In this document: piece by piece, positions 1 to 7,817 of the stretch
Layout: every line of letters starts with the position of its first letter
Numbering within the stretch: the stretch's first letter is position 1
From: Hysterium pulicare CBS 123377
Taxonomy: Eukaryota > Ascomycota > Dothideomycetes > Hysteriales > Hysteriaceae
Assembly: GCA_000467715.1 (NCBI GenBank)
Contig: AJFK01000281.1
Location: 1-25,731, forward strand
Reading direction: 5' to 3'
Length of the DNA: 25,731 nucleotides
Position numbers and translations under genes: made by a program
Notes under the pieces: model-generated
What the model saw: the letters and a program-made list of their open reading frames with translations, nothing else
Database searches by the model: none
What the model was told of the DNA's origin: nothing

Positions 1-665
1 ACAGCAACGAATCCGATTTGGCTTGTTAAGACGCGGTTACAGCTCGACAAGAACTCTCACGCGGATGGAAAGGGGCGGCAATATAAGAATGCATTAGACT
101 GCACCATTCAGACGGTGCGGCACGAAGGCATTCGAGGTTTATACAGAGGTCTTAGTGCGAGCTATTTGGGTGTCACCGAGAGCACGTTGCAGTGGATGCT
201 GTACGAACAGATGAAAATACGCCTGAACAAACATGAAGAGAAGTTAGTAAGGAGCGGGCGTGATCCTACTGTTTGGGATAATACCATCTCTTGGACTGGG
301 AAGCTTTTTGCGGCGGGTGGTGCGAAGTTCATTGCGGCGTTGATTACATATCCGCATGAGGTATGTGATTCCTTGATTTTGAATCGCTGCAAATATCTGA
401 AGCCTTCGGCGATGTTTGCGACAGCATTAACACTGACATCTCACAGGTCGTACGTACCCGCCTTCGACAAGCACCAATGCAAGACGGCCGGCTCAAATAC
501 ACCGGTCTAGTTCAATGCTTCCGTCTCATCTGGAAAGAAGAAGGCATGGCAGCCATGTACGGCGGACTTGTCCCACACATGCTTCGGGTTGTACCAAGTG
601 CAGCCATTATGTTTGGCGTATACGAGACGGTGCTGAAGGCATTTGGTACAACAAGTTCTGTATAA
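1..665 (+). CDS. Rim2-type mitochondrial pyrimidine nucleotide carrier, 3' part
   Basis: Partial gene running in from the left edge; exons 1-360 and 447-665, with an 86-nt intron at 361-446 (GTATGT...CACAG). The visible 192 residues cover the second and third repeats of a mitochondrial carrier (SLC25 family). Repeat 2 opens with PIWLVKTRLQLD, and the Pro-Ile-Trp form is typical of the Rim2/SLC25A33-36 pyrimidine nucleotide carriers. Repeat 3 has YPHEVVRTRLRQAP, the usual P-x-[DE]-x-x-[RK]-x-R pattern, and the intron falls inside this motif. The tail reads GLVPHMLRVVPSAAIMFGVYE, also typical of the subfamily. The family exchanges pyrimidine nucleotides across the inner mitochondrial membrane and supports mtDNA maintenance. 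The assignment to Rim2 is by motif; the start and repeat 1 are outside the window. Confidence 0.88.
361..446 (+). other. Intron in the Rim2-like carrier gene
   Basis: The donor GTATGT follows the codon GAG, and the acceptor CACAG precedes GTC GTA CGT. Removing it joins PHE to VVRTRLRQ in frame and restores the carrier motif. Confidence 0.85.
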
Positions 666-1210
666 GTATTCTTCCCCCTTTCAAGTTTTAAATACCCCCT
701 AAATACCTACGGTGGTCTCCTTCGGATCCAGCGTTGATAACAAGATCATTTTGAAAAGTGCATTGGGCATATTTTGGCGTCATTGCTACTTCGAGTCTCT
801 TCTCTTGTACAATAGCTAGGTGCAATACGGCTTCGGAATGGTGTAAATGGGTATCGGCTGGGACATTAGACGGCCGGTCACTTGGCACGGATGTAATTGT
901 ATCGGAATGTACAATATGTACAATGACAGCGCGCGACTATTATTTCTTCACAGACTTGGAATCTTCATCGGACTCCTCACAACATCAGTGAGAAAATCGC
1001 GCCATTGTGAATGCCCAATCCGGATAAACCCCTTGGACCAATCAGATTCACCCCAACTGCCCCACTTAAAAGTTTCCCAGAGCCATCCGTGGCTATAATT
1101 CTACAACCTCTCGATTTTAACTTGATAAACACCGCCCCTTCAATTCTCAGTTCTCAAGTCTGTATCCTCAATTCCATTCTCCTCTTTCCACTCTCTTTCC
1201 AACCACAACT
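666..1210. other. Intergenic region, carrier 3' flank and ADE1 promoter
   Basis: No gene is recognisable. The left part should hold the 3' UTR of the carrier. The right part is the ADE1 promoter: a CCAATCA box at 1038-1044, then a pyrimidine-rich stretch from about 1130 to 1200 just before the start codon, as is usual around fungal transcription starts. The short open frames here overlap one another and resemble nothing known. Confidence 0.6.
1038..1044 (+). promoter_or_regulatory. CCAAT box (CCAATCA) upstream of ADE1
   Basis: A CCAATCA heptamer lies about 167 bp before the ADE1 start codon, in gene orientation. CCAATCA is the preferred site of the fungal CCAAT-binding (Hap/NF-Y-like) complex. 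Binding is inferred from sequence only. Confidence 0.45.
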
Positions 1211-2614
1211 ATGGCGTCCACTGCCTTAACTCAAATCGACCTCGAGGGCAAACTGGAGAAACTAGCTTCAGGCAAAGTGCGAGATGTCTTCATCGTGGAT
1301 GAGAAGACATTGCTGTTTGTGGCTAGTGATAGAGTCTCAGCTTATGATGTGGTTATGAAAAATGTAAGTTCGAGACTTTAGAATATTGTCTACAGATTGT
1401 TTTGGTTTCTACGTTTCTTTCCCTTTACATTCTTTATGAGTTTTTCATTTTGCAGGTGTCTCTTATCCTACTCGTCGATGTTCTTCTACCATGCTGGCAG
1501 TGAGATTGGAAGTTCTGGTTAAGTTCAAGAAAGAGGATAGAAGAGCCATTTCAAGTCCGTTTTGTAAGGACGGCGTCTTCTGCAATCATGTTTCTTTGCT
1601 GTCCACTCTCGTCTTTCGAAATCATTGGAGGAAACTAGCCAAGGAATCTCTCTTCAAGCAACCCCAACATTTTGCTGTTTCTTTGCAATGTTAAATAATA
1701 TCTTCAACTCTCCTCTCCACATCTGTTCTCTTCTCATTCCTATTCAATGACCAACAAACTAACTATATACCAGGGAATCCCCGAAAAAGGCGCTCTTCTA
1801 ACAGCAATGAGGTACATAAAGCTCTTCCCCTATCCAAGAAAAAGGTGTTCCATTATACTCTGACTAACTCCCCCACAGCGCCTACTGGTTCAACTACATA
1901 ACCACCCAAATCCCAACCCTAAAAACCCACCTCATCTCCACAACTCTCCCCTCCCCTCTAAAAACCCAACTCCCCCCCTCCATCCAATCCCGCAGCATGC
2001 TGGTCCACCGCCTGAAAATCTACCCGCTAGAATCCATAGTCCGAGGCTACATAACCGGCTCCGCATGGTCCGAATACAAAGCCCACCAAACCGTCCACTC
2101 AATCCCCATGCCCGCCGGTCTGGTCGAAGGCCAGAAACTCCCAACTCCGATATGGACGCCTAGCACCAAAGCCGAACTCGGAGAGCACGACGAGAATATC
2201 TCACCGGAGCAGGCGAGGAAGATAGTAGGCGAGGAAGTCGCGACGCAGATTGAAAAGATCTCGCTTCAGGTCTACAAGCTAGGTGCCCAGCGCGCCGAGG
2301 AAGTCGGTATCGTGCTCGCGGATACGAAATTCGAATTTGGATATGACCCTGCTTCGTCGACTGGAGAGGTGGTCCTGGTAGATGAGGTGCTCACGCCGGA
2401 TTCGTCTCGCTTCTGGCCGAAGGAGAGCTGGGAGAAGAATTTGGGAGGGCCGCAGGAGAGCTTCGATAAGCAGGGTTTGAGGGATTGGTTGACGGCGAAT
2501 GGGTTGAAGGGGAAACAGGGGGTTGAGATGTCGGAGGATGTGGTGACGAAGACGACAGATAAGTATAAGGAGGCCTTTGAGAGGATTACAGGGGAGAAGT
2601 GGAAGGGGGTGTAG
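1211..2614 (+). CDS. ADE1: SAICAR synthetase (ADE1), purine biosynthesis
   Basis: Phosphoribosylaminoimidazole-succinocarboxamide synthase joins aspartate to CAIR using ATP, a step of de novo IMP synthesis in the cytosol. Exons are 1211-1363, 1774-1811 and 1879-2614, giving 308 residues; the yeast enzyme has 306. The N-terminus has GKVRDVF and SDRVSAYDVVMKN, followed across intron 1 by GIPEKGALLT. Family signature 1, IYPLESIVRGYITGS, is near residues 111-125, and signature 2, LADTKFEFG, near 210-218; VDEVLTPDSSRFWP follows. The start ATG has A at -3 and G at +4. Intron 2 (67 nt) has a CTAAC branch site. Intron 1 is 410 nt, far longer than the other introns here. The identification is secure. 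Confidence 0.96.
1364..1773 (+). other. Long (410-nt) first intron of ADE1
   Basis: Donor GTAAGT follows codon AAT; acceptor ATACCAG precedes GGA ATC CCC, with ACTAACT as the likely branch site. Splicing joins MKN to GIPEKGALL as in the family. Inside it a TGCAG acceptor-like site at 1451-1455 and a GTAAGG donor-like site at 1564 bound a possible 108-nt cassette exon. No snoRNA C/D boxes were seen. Confidence 0.75.
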
Positions 2615-2927
2615 GAGGGCGATGGGTATCGGGGGTAGGTGGATTGGGTGGTTGTGACTGGTTCCACATTGTGTATTTGAGCTATTTCTCGGTATGATGC
2701 ATGAGGAATTGATCAGACAGGCCTCGTCGATGGATGGGCGACGGACACGAACCGTGTAAGATTCACGAGCTGGGAGAAGCTGGTTCGAGGTATAAAGTCT
2801 TCTAGGAGACATTGTAAAGTACACTATGGGTGATAGTTCTGATTCTGCTCTAAGAGCTCTGTTTATACATGAATATGCTACAAAATCACATGCCATATTG
2901 TACAATTCCACACTCACTCGCCTCGAA
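2615..2927. other. Convergent 3' flanks of ADE1 and the mL45 gene
   Basis: This gap lies between two converging stop codons. It should hold the 3' UTRs of both genes. No gene, RNA or repeat is recognised in it. Confidence 0.6.
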
Positions 2928-4231
2928 CTACACAAGTCCTTTCGCTCGCGCATTTTGATACGCCATAGTCCTCTTTTCAATATCCTCATCGACCGCAATT
3001 CTTTCCGGGGTACTCTCCTGCGCAAACCCCCAAACCATCCAATCCTCTTCCTTCCCCAACATCAACCTCCTCTGTAAAACCACATACTCCGTCACCTCCT
3101 TCTCCGTCCTCTCGCCACCCTCCAACTCCCCGTCCTCTTTCGTCGTAGCCTTAATTATCTTCTCCATGGACGGCACCGCTCTTGCATACCCCTTATCCGT
3201 CGGCTGTTCCAACGCCAATAGAGATTCGGGCACCGGTTTCCCTTCTTCTCTTAGTTTGGAGATTTTGTCTTGTAGGGCCTGTTTTGCTTGGGCTTCGGTT
3301 CGTGTTACGAGGACTTGTTTCGAGCGGATGCGAACGACGACCTGACGGAGACCGGAGCGCTTCACCATGTCTTCGGGCAAGGGAGTTCCGCGGTTGGATA
3401 CGATTCGTGGTCTTGAAAGGTATTTGGATAGTGTCCAGGACACTTGTGTGGTAGGGCTACGGTTGGAGAGGCGGGCGCGGAAGCTGTTGAGGAGCCCGCT
3501 GGTACAGAGGGTTGTTAAGGTCACTGTGTCGCGACTGATTAAGGTTTGGTGGTCAGCTTTCACGTAATTAAGCCGTCTGGGGATTTGGGGGAGAGGTGTG
3601 TTGTTGAGACGTACTCTGCGAAAGCTTTGTACATCTGATGATGTAGGTCCTTTGCCAGTGGAGCGAGCTTACGACGCTCGAGCTTCGGCCGCGGTTTTGT
3701 CCTTGTTATCCGGAATTTATAGTAGAATTGGCTGAACGTAGCCATTCTTAGCATTCATTCCTCTTTTCCTTCAGAGCGGATATGCATACCCTAACAGATC
3801 CATAAACCTCGTCTTTGCCCACTTCCACTCCACTTTTAACCTTTGATCAGGTTGAGTGAACAGACTAGGCATGTTCTCGCCAGTAGGTCGAACAATGGTG
3901 CCTGTATAGACCAGAGTTTCAGTTGTCTTTTCGTAACTTGCAATTGTAGGACGCCAATTATAGAAATTTGGTAGGGGATCTTACCAGGTAATAAACCTAT
4001 ATCATTTGGTATCAAATCTTCTCTGGAGTTCGACACTGCTGTCTTTGGAGACCTTTTTGGGGCAATTCGAGGTTGTGTCTTTGATCGTGACAGTCCCACC
4101 GCGAGACGGGTCGAGGACGAGAAATGACGGGTTGAAAGGTGTTGGAAGAGGCATTGTCGGTGGAAGGGATGTGATATTCGAATTGGTATCGGCCGAGCCA
4201 TGTTGGACGTTGCAGTGGGGAGGATGGACAT
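2928..4231 (-). CDS. Mitochondrial large-subunit ribosomal protein mL45 / Mba1-like (Tim44-like domain)
   Basis: Minus-strand gene in four exons (4231-3985, 3901-3790, 3746-3615, 3534-2928) encoding 365 residues. The first 50 or so residues are rich in Arg/Ser/Thr and lack acidic residues, as in a mitochondrial presequence. After it come LLPGTIVRPTGENMPSLF, WKWAKTRFMDLLGMATF, and a Tim44-like segment with MYKAFADRDTVTLTTLCTSG, then LRQVVVRIRSKQ and EDWMVWGF near the end. This layout fits the mL45/Mba1 family, which ties mitochondrial ribosomes to the inner membrane for insertion of new proteins. Every splice keeps frame and rebuilds plausible family sequence. Introns are 83, 43 and 80 nt; the middle one is unusually short. 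A downstream in-frame ATG ten codons in could also be the start. The family call rests on memory of fungal homologues. Confidence 0.75.
3747..3789 (-). other. Very short (43-nt) intron in the mL45 gene
   Basis: On the minus strand GTATGC follows TTA GG, and the acceptor TAAG precedes A ATG GCT. Removing the 43 nt gives DLLGMATFSQFYYKF. Reading through instead breaks the frame. Confidence 0.65.
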
Positions 4232-4924
4232 GACAAGACGAAGTTTGTGTGAACCTTCGTCCGCAGCGGAATTAGTGATTTCGAGGTCACGTGCAACATC
4301 ATTTGCATTCGAACATGCGACAATACACTAAAATGACAATATATTAGAAACATGTAGGTAGCTATCTTAAAATTAGGGGGAAATACGTCCATTAGGATTG
4401 TTTCATGAACATTATCTCCCTGCACATTTGCTTCGCCGATATTTATCTCTTGCACTAGCCTCCAGAACCATAAAACTTAAATAGTCAAGCACCATCACAG
4501 CGTGGGCAAGTTGATATACATATCACGAAGTGAAACTACGGGATAGCAAAACGAGTGGTCTTCATTCTTATGTCTAAAGCAAGAATGACTGGCATAATAA
4601 CAGAAAGATGGAATACTCGACGTTCTTTATCCTTGACAAGAAGCAGACATCTTGACAGAACCACTGCGTCTGCGTCTAATAGAGCATCGAGCACAGCAAA
4701 GTCAACAAAAGTAAAACAAAGTGCAACAGTAACAGATAATAATCGTCTAATCGTCATAGCCGTCTATTGACTGTAAGGGTATCATCCAGCGTCCTGCCCA
4801 TCCATGAGTTCTATCGTTGAACGTGAACGGTGGATAGTCTGCGTTGTTGTTCATGAGGGAGAATGTCCGGTACAACCGAGTCCGCTTCACTGATGGCGGG
4901 CGGGGCGTGGCATGTGGAGGACGA
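4232..4924. other. Intergenic region between eIF1 3' end and mL45 promoter
   Basis: Both flanking genes are on the minus strand, so this holds the eIF1 3' UTR (right) and the mL45 promoter (left). A CACGTG element lies at 4288-4293. Small open frames on either strand (for example 4536-4757) resemble nothing known. Confidence 0.55.
4288..4293. promoter_or_regulatory. CACGTG (E-box) upstream of the mL45 gene
   Basis: The palindrome CACGTG, within GTCACGTG, lies about 57 bp upstream of the mL45 start codon. TCACGTG is the site of fungal bHLH factors of the Cbf1 type. Its use is inferred from position only. Confidence 0.35.
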
Positions 4925-5596
4925 TTAGAAGCCGTGGACCTAGTGGGAGATCAGTTGGGACTCTTGGATGGAAAACTACGTCATGAGGTGTGTTACCTTA
5001 ATGTCCTTGGCATCTAGGCCCAAACCTTCCTTCTTATCGACGAGGAATTCCTGAACATCCTTGCGTTGGTCGCCTTGGAGCTGGATGACCTCACCCATCT
5101 CCGTGTCGTTCACGATGGTTCCATTGCAAGCGAACTTCTTCTTAATAACCTTGAGGATCTTCTTCTGGTCGAATTTCTTTGGCAAACCCTGCACCGTCGT
5201 CAAGGTCTTACGACCATTGCGTTCTGTTATCTTAAGTCAGCGGCTGTACATAGCTAACGCACAGGGTGAAGCGGAAAGAAGAGGTTGAACGTACGTTGGA
5301 TACGGATGTGAATATAATTCTGGGACTGCTTTGTTTCGCCAGTATCCTCATCGGCCTCGGCGAAGGGGTCTGTGACAAAGGCTGAAGTCAGTAAATGCCT
5401 CAGGTAAGTCACACGGGCACAAAAGAAAAATATCGCGAAGGGAGGTACTGCTGCTTCGCATCGCTACACAAGCTGCTTATTTTCCCAGGCATAGGACTTG
5501 TGAGTGTGGAATCGAAGGCAGAATCCTGTGCTGACATGTGTGAGGCTATGCGGGGCGATCGCACTCACCGAAAGTTTTGAGGTTCTCGATGGACAT
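4925..5596 (-). CDS. SUI1: Translation initiation factor eIF1 (SUI1)
   Basis: eIF1 binds the 40S subunit near the P site and enforces start-codon selection during scanning. The minus-strand exons are 5596-5569, 5369-5295, 5223-4997 and 4939-4925, encoding 114 residues, close to the 108 of yeast. The protein starts MSIENLKTFDPFAEADED, continues with NYIHIRIQQRNGRKTLTTVQ, and ends with the conserved VHGF. Introns are 199, 71 and 57 nt. The last exon is only 15 nt and carries four codons plus the stop. The start context is weak, TTTATGT with T at -3, which fits the known autoregulation of eIF1 through its own poor start codon. A CCAATCA box lies about 200 bp upstream. The identification is essentially certain. 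Confidence 0.97.
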
Positions 5597-5795
5597 AAAC
5601 TGCTGTTTGTGCAGGTAAAGCCTGGTAGATCTGGGTGTAGTGTGGGAAAGAGGGCGATCGATGTGTCGCTGAGGATATACTTGGTGTTGGTGGAGTGGAG
5701 AGTGTCTGTTGCTGAGTGTGTCTTCATGAAAGGGCAAGGCGGGGAGTGAGAAGAAGGCAAAGCAGGGCCAAGACTTTTTCGAGGCCTGAGGCCAG

Positions 5796-5802
5796 TGATT
5801 GG
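5796..5802 (-). promoter_or_regulatory. CCAAT box (CCAATCA) upstream of eIF1
   Basis: TGATTGG on the plus strand reads CCAATCA in the direction of eIF1, about 200 bp before its start codon. This is similar in sequence, orientation and distance to the boxes before ADE1 and the Nvj2-like gene. Confidence 0.45.
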
Positions 5803-5977
5803 TCTGTGCAATTTGGGGCCAAACTTGCTTGCCACACGAATTCGCCGGCTGCCGACTCAGAGTGATTTGTTGAGAGAAGCAGTGAGGATTTCCAGGTTTC
5901 ACACCCGCTTTCCTGAATATGACTCTCTTTCGCGAATCTGCTTTCCATCTGGTATTCTATCTTTTCATTCTCCTGCT

Positions 5978-6017
5978 GTGATCACTCGTGATCCTCTCGT
6001 GATACAATACAAATCAC
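5978..6017. repeat. Cluster of CGTGAT-type hexamers
   Basis: GTGATCAC (an 8-bp palindrome) is followed by CTCGTGATC, CTCGTGATA and, in inverse orientation, ATCACG, all within 40 bp. It lies about 380-420 bp upstream of the eIF1 start. It may be a binding-site cluster; no factor is assigned. Confidence 0.4.
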
Positions 6018-6268
6018 GTCACCAAGCATCGAAATTCGTTTCATCTGAATCAATTCGCGTCATATTGGGTGTATTTGTTCGCGTGAATGTTGCTCGTGCA
6101 TTACTTCTTTCGTATGTATAGTTATTTGCAGTCGGAATGAAGAATTCAACTTGTTATTTTAAAATGGACTACCCTTCTTGCACACTTGATCTTACAGTAG
6201 GGCGCTAGGCACAGCGCTGAATAGTGATGAGTCGAAATATGAGTCTCAGCAAACTCAAATAGGCAGAA

Positions 6269-7017
6269 TCAAGGAGGAGGCACAGCGGCAGGGGCCTCGG
6301 TGCCGGAACCAAGGCCAGCTGAACCTGGCGGAGGTGGAAGAAATAGAGGGAGATAGGCCTGTGCCACACGAATGTGAGTCTTTCGACGAAGGATTATCTG
6401 AGTCTTCGGAAAATACACTTACAACTATAAGAGACATGACTGGAACGCGTTAGTTTTGGATGAAACGCAATAGGAATCGGCCAATCACTCACAAGCCATG
6501 CCAACTGCGAAATAACCTGGAGTCGTGGCAGTGCGCTTCTGTTCTGGGGTTTCGGCCAACCAAGATTGCAAAGCAAACACAACGGCAGTCCTACCAGCGC
6601 TTCAACAACGAGGCGCAAATAATAAATAGAGGAGAAGGCTTACCAGCCAATCATTCTAGTCGGAGAAAAACCATGTCAGCATCGTTATTTCAAAACTGTT
6701 TACTCTGAGCATCTTACTTGTTTCTTGTGAAGATCTGAGACAGCGTTAGCATAACATCAAGGCAAGATTATCCATATGTGACACGTACAGCAGCCATGGG
6801 CAGTGTGCTGGCCATGGTACCTGATGCAAACGGTCAGACATTTCAGTCATAGGCTTTCGGCCATATGGGTCGTCGTACTTGTCATATCACCCTCTGACTT
6901 CTCCTTCGCCGGTTCGGCAAACGGAATTACTGTTCGAGGCTGTCAGCACGTGAATGAGTTCCTGGGAGTTTCCGACGTACTGAGGTCTTCCCTCCGCATA
7001 TCTTTCTTTGATGCCAT
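6269..7017 (-). CDS. Asterix homologue (PAT complex subunit, WDR83OS/UPF0139 family)
   Basis: Small minus-strand gene in eight exons: 7017-6981, 6929-6891, 6820-6789, 6734-6718, 6655-6644, 6590-6493, 6439-6423 and 6358-6269, encoding 113 residues. All seven introns are 51-70 nt with GT...AG ends, and most show a CTAAC or CTGAC branch site. The protein reads MASKKDMRREDLIIPFAEP, then STLPMAAIFTRNKMIGWTAV, VFALQSWLAETPEQKR, TPGYFAVGMAFMSLIVAYLP, and a Pro/Gly/Ala tail. A short polar N-terminus followed by two or three hydrophobic segments matches the Asterix family. That family partners CCDC47 in the ER membrane and shields polar transmembrane helices of nascent proteins. The frame closes at every junction. 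The family call is from memory of fungal members. Exon 5 is only 12 nt. Confidence 0.8.
6644..6655 (-). other. 12-nt microexon of the Asterix gene
   Basis: On the minus strand it sits between CTAG and GTAAGC and supplies A ATG ATT GGC TG. With its neighbours it encodes the KMIGW of the conserved NKMIGW segment. Skipping it removes exactly four codons and keeps frame. Confidence 0.7.
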
Positions 7018-7817
7018 CTTGGATGTGTATGGTTGAAAGGCAAAACCCGTAGCGTCAGGCGCGGTTGTTGAAATCACGCTGAGGTGGTGTTGGAGCGTAC
7101 CGTTAGGGTGGGATTGAGGATGTCACACAGATTCGCTCGAAGCGAGATTCCGCCGCCGCCACTCACGGCGCAGATGGACGAACAGGCTCTGGACGTTTTC
7201 TGCAAGCAAGCAGTATCTTGCTAGCAAGATTCATCCGTCTTCTTAGGCAGCAGATCCCACATGGAATAACAGCGTCTTACTCTTTCGAAATCGCCAGGGC
7301 ATGTCGAGAGTATGTGGCTACCGGAAGTGCTGTGCCTGGCATGCAGAACGGCAATATGAGTTGACGGAAGCCGGCGCCGGGCTTTATCTGCCCTGCTTGA
7401 TAGCCAGGATGGCCTGTAGTTCTACCTAATTAGCTTATGAGGCTTCGAGCGTCAGGAAGCGTGGACCCTCCCCCGGGAGCGCTGAAAGCACGCAAAACCA
7501 CCCACGCAAAAGCCCCATACGGCCACACGGCTTCTACGGCTGATCATGGATCGCCGCACGGCCATTCCCTGTCCTTCCCGATCCCATTCGTAAGATAACT
7601 CAGCGTGTTGTTCAACCTCGCCCCGAGTCCTTCTCGGACTGCTCCAGTATTGCATTGTGCTTGTGCTACCACCTCCTCTCTCCGCCGCTTGCTCCTTCGA
7701 ATCCTCCTCAGATGCACCCTCCTTCCGCCTCTGATCGCTTGAACGCCTATACTCGATTGCTTCCGCTTTACGCGGCACCTTTGCGCTCTGCCTGACCATG
7801 TATGCGCTTCTGGTGAG
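7018..7817. other. Divergent promoter between the Asterix gene and MED12
   Basis: Eight hundred bases between two divergent start codons. It holds a 16-bp perfect palindrome (7215-7230), a GCC-triplet stretch near 7150-7160 and a small TCGCT-CGA-AGCGA hairpin near 7133-7145. The 187-codon minus-strand frame at 7452-8015 runs antisense into the MED12 start and looks non-coding. Confidence 0.55.
7215..7230. repeat. 16-bp perfect palindrome
   Basis: ATCTTGCTAGCAAGAT is identical to its reverse complement. It lies about 200 bp upstream of the Asterix start and 590 bp upstream of MED12. It could be the site of a dimeric regulator; nothing else supports a function. Confidence 0.5.

Larger units (their letters stand above)
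5597..6268. other. Intergenic region: eIF1 promoter and Asterix gene 3' flank
   Basis: No gene is supported. The eIF1-proximal part, read on the minus strand, is a C-rich leader with no ATG in the last 120 nt or so before the start codon. It also holds a CCAAT box (5796-5802) and a cluster of CGTGAT-type hexamers (5978-6017). The 108-codon plus-strand open frame at 5795-6121 covers this promoter and resembles nothing known. Confidence 0.55.

Noticed and set aside
1491-1694. 67-codon frame inside ADE1 intron 1
   Set aside because: It has no family resemblance; the intron boundaries and the flanking ADE1 sequence explain the region better.
1364-1773. Intron-encoded C/D snoRNA in the long ADE1 intron
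   Set aside because: No RTGATGA C box paired with a CTGA D box was found in the right order.
2279-3025. 248-codon open frame on the minus strand across the ADE1 3' end
   Set aside because: It is antisense to the secure ADE1 last exon, with composition typical of a shadow frame.
4536-4757. 73-codon minus-strand frame with a signal-peptide-like N-terminus
   Set aside because: It lies in the eIF1 3' flank and has no cysteine pattern or homology; the hydrophobic start alone is weak evidence.
5795-6121. 108-codon plus-strand frame upstream of eIF1
   Set aside because: It overlaps the promoter on the opposite strand, including the CCAAT box and CGTGAT cluster, and resembles no known protein.
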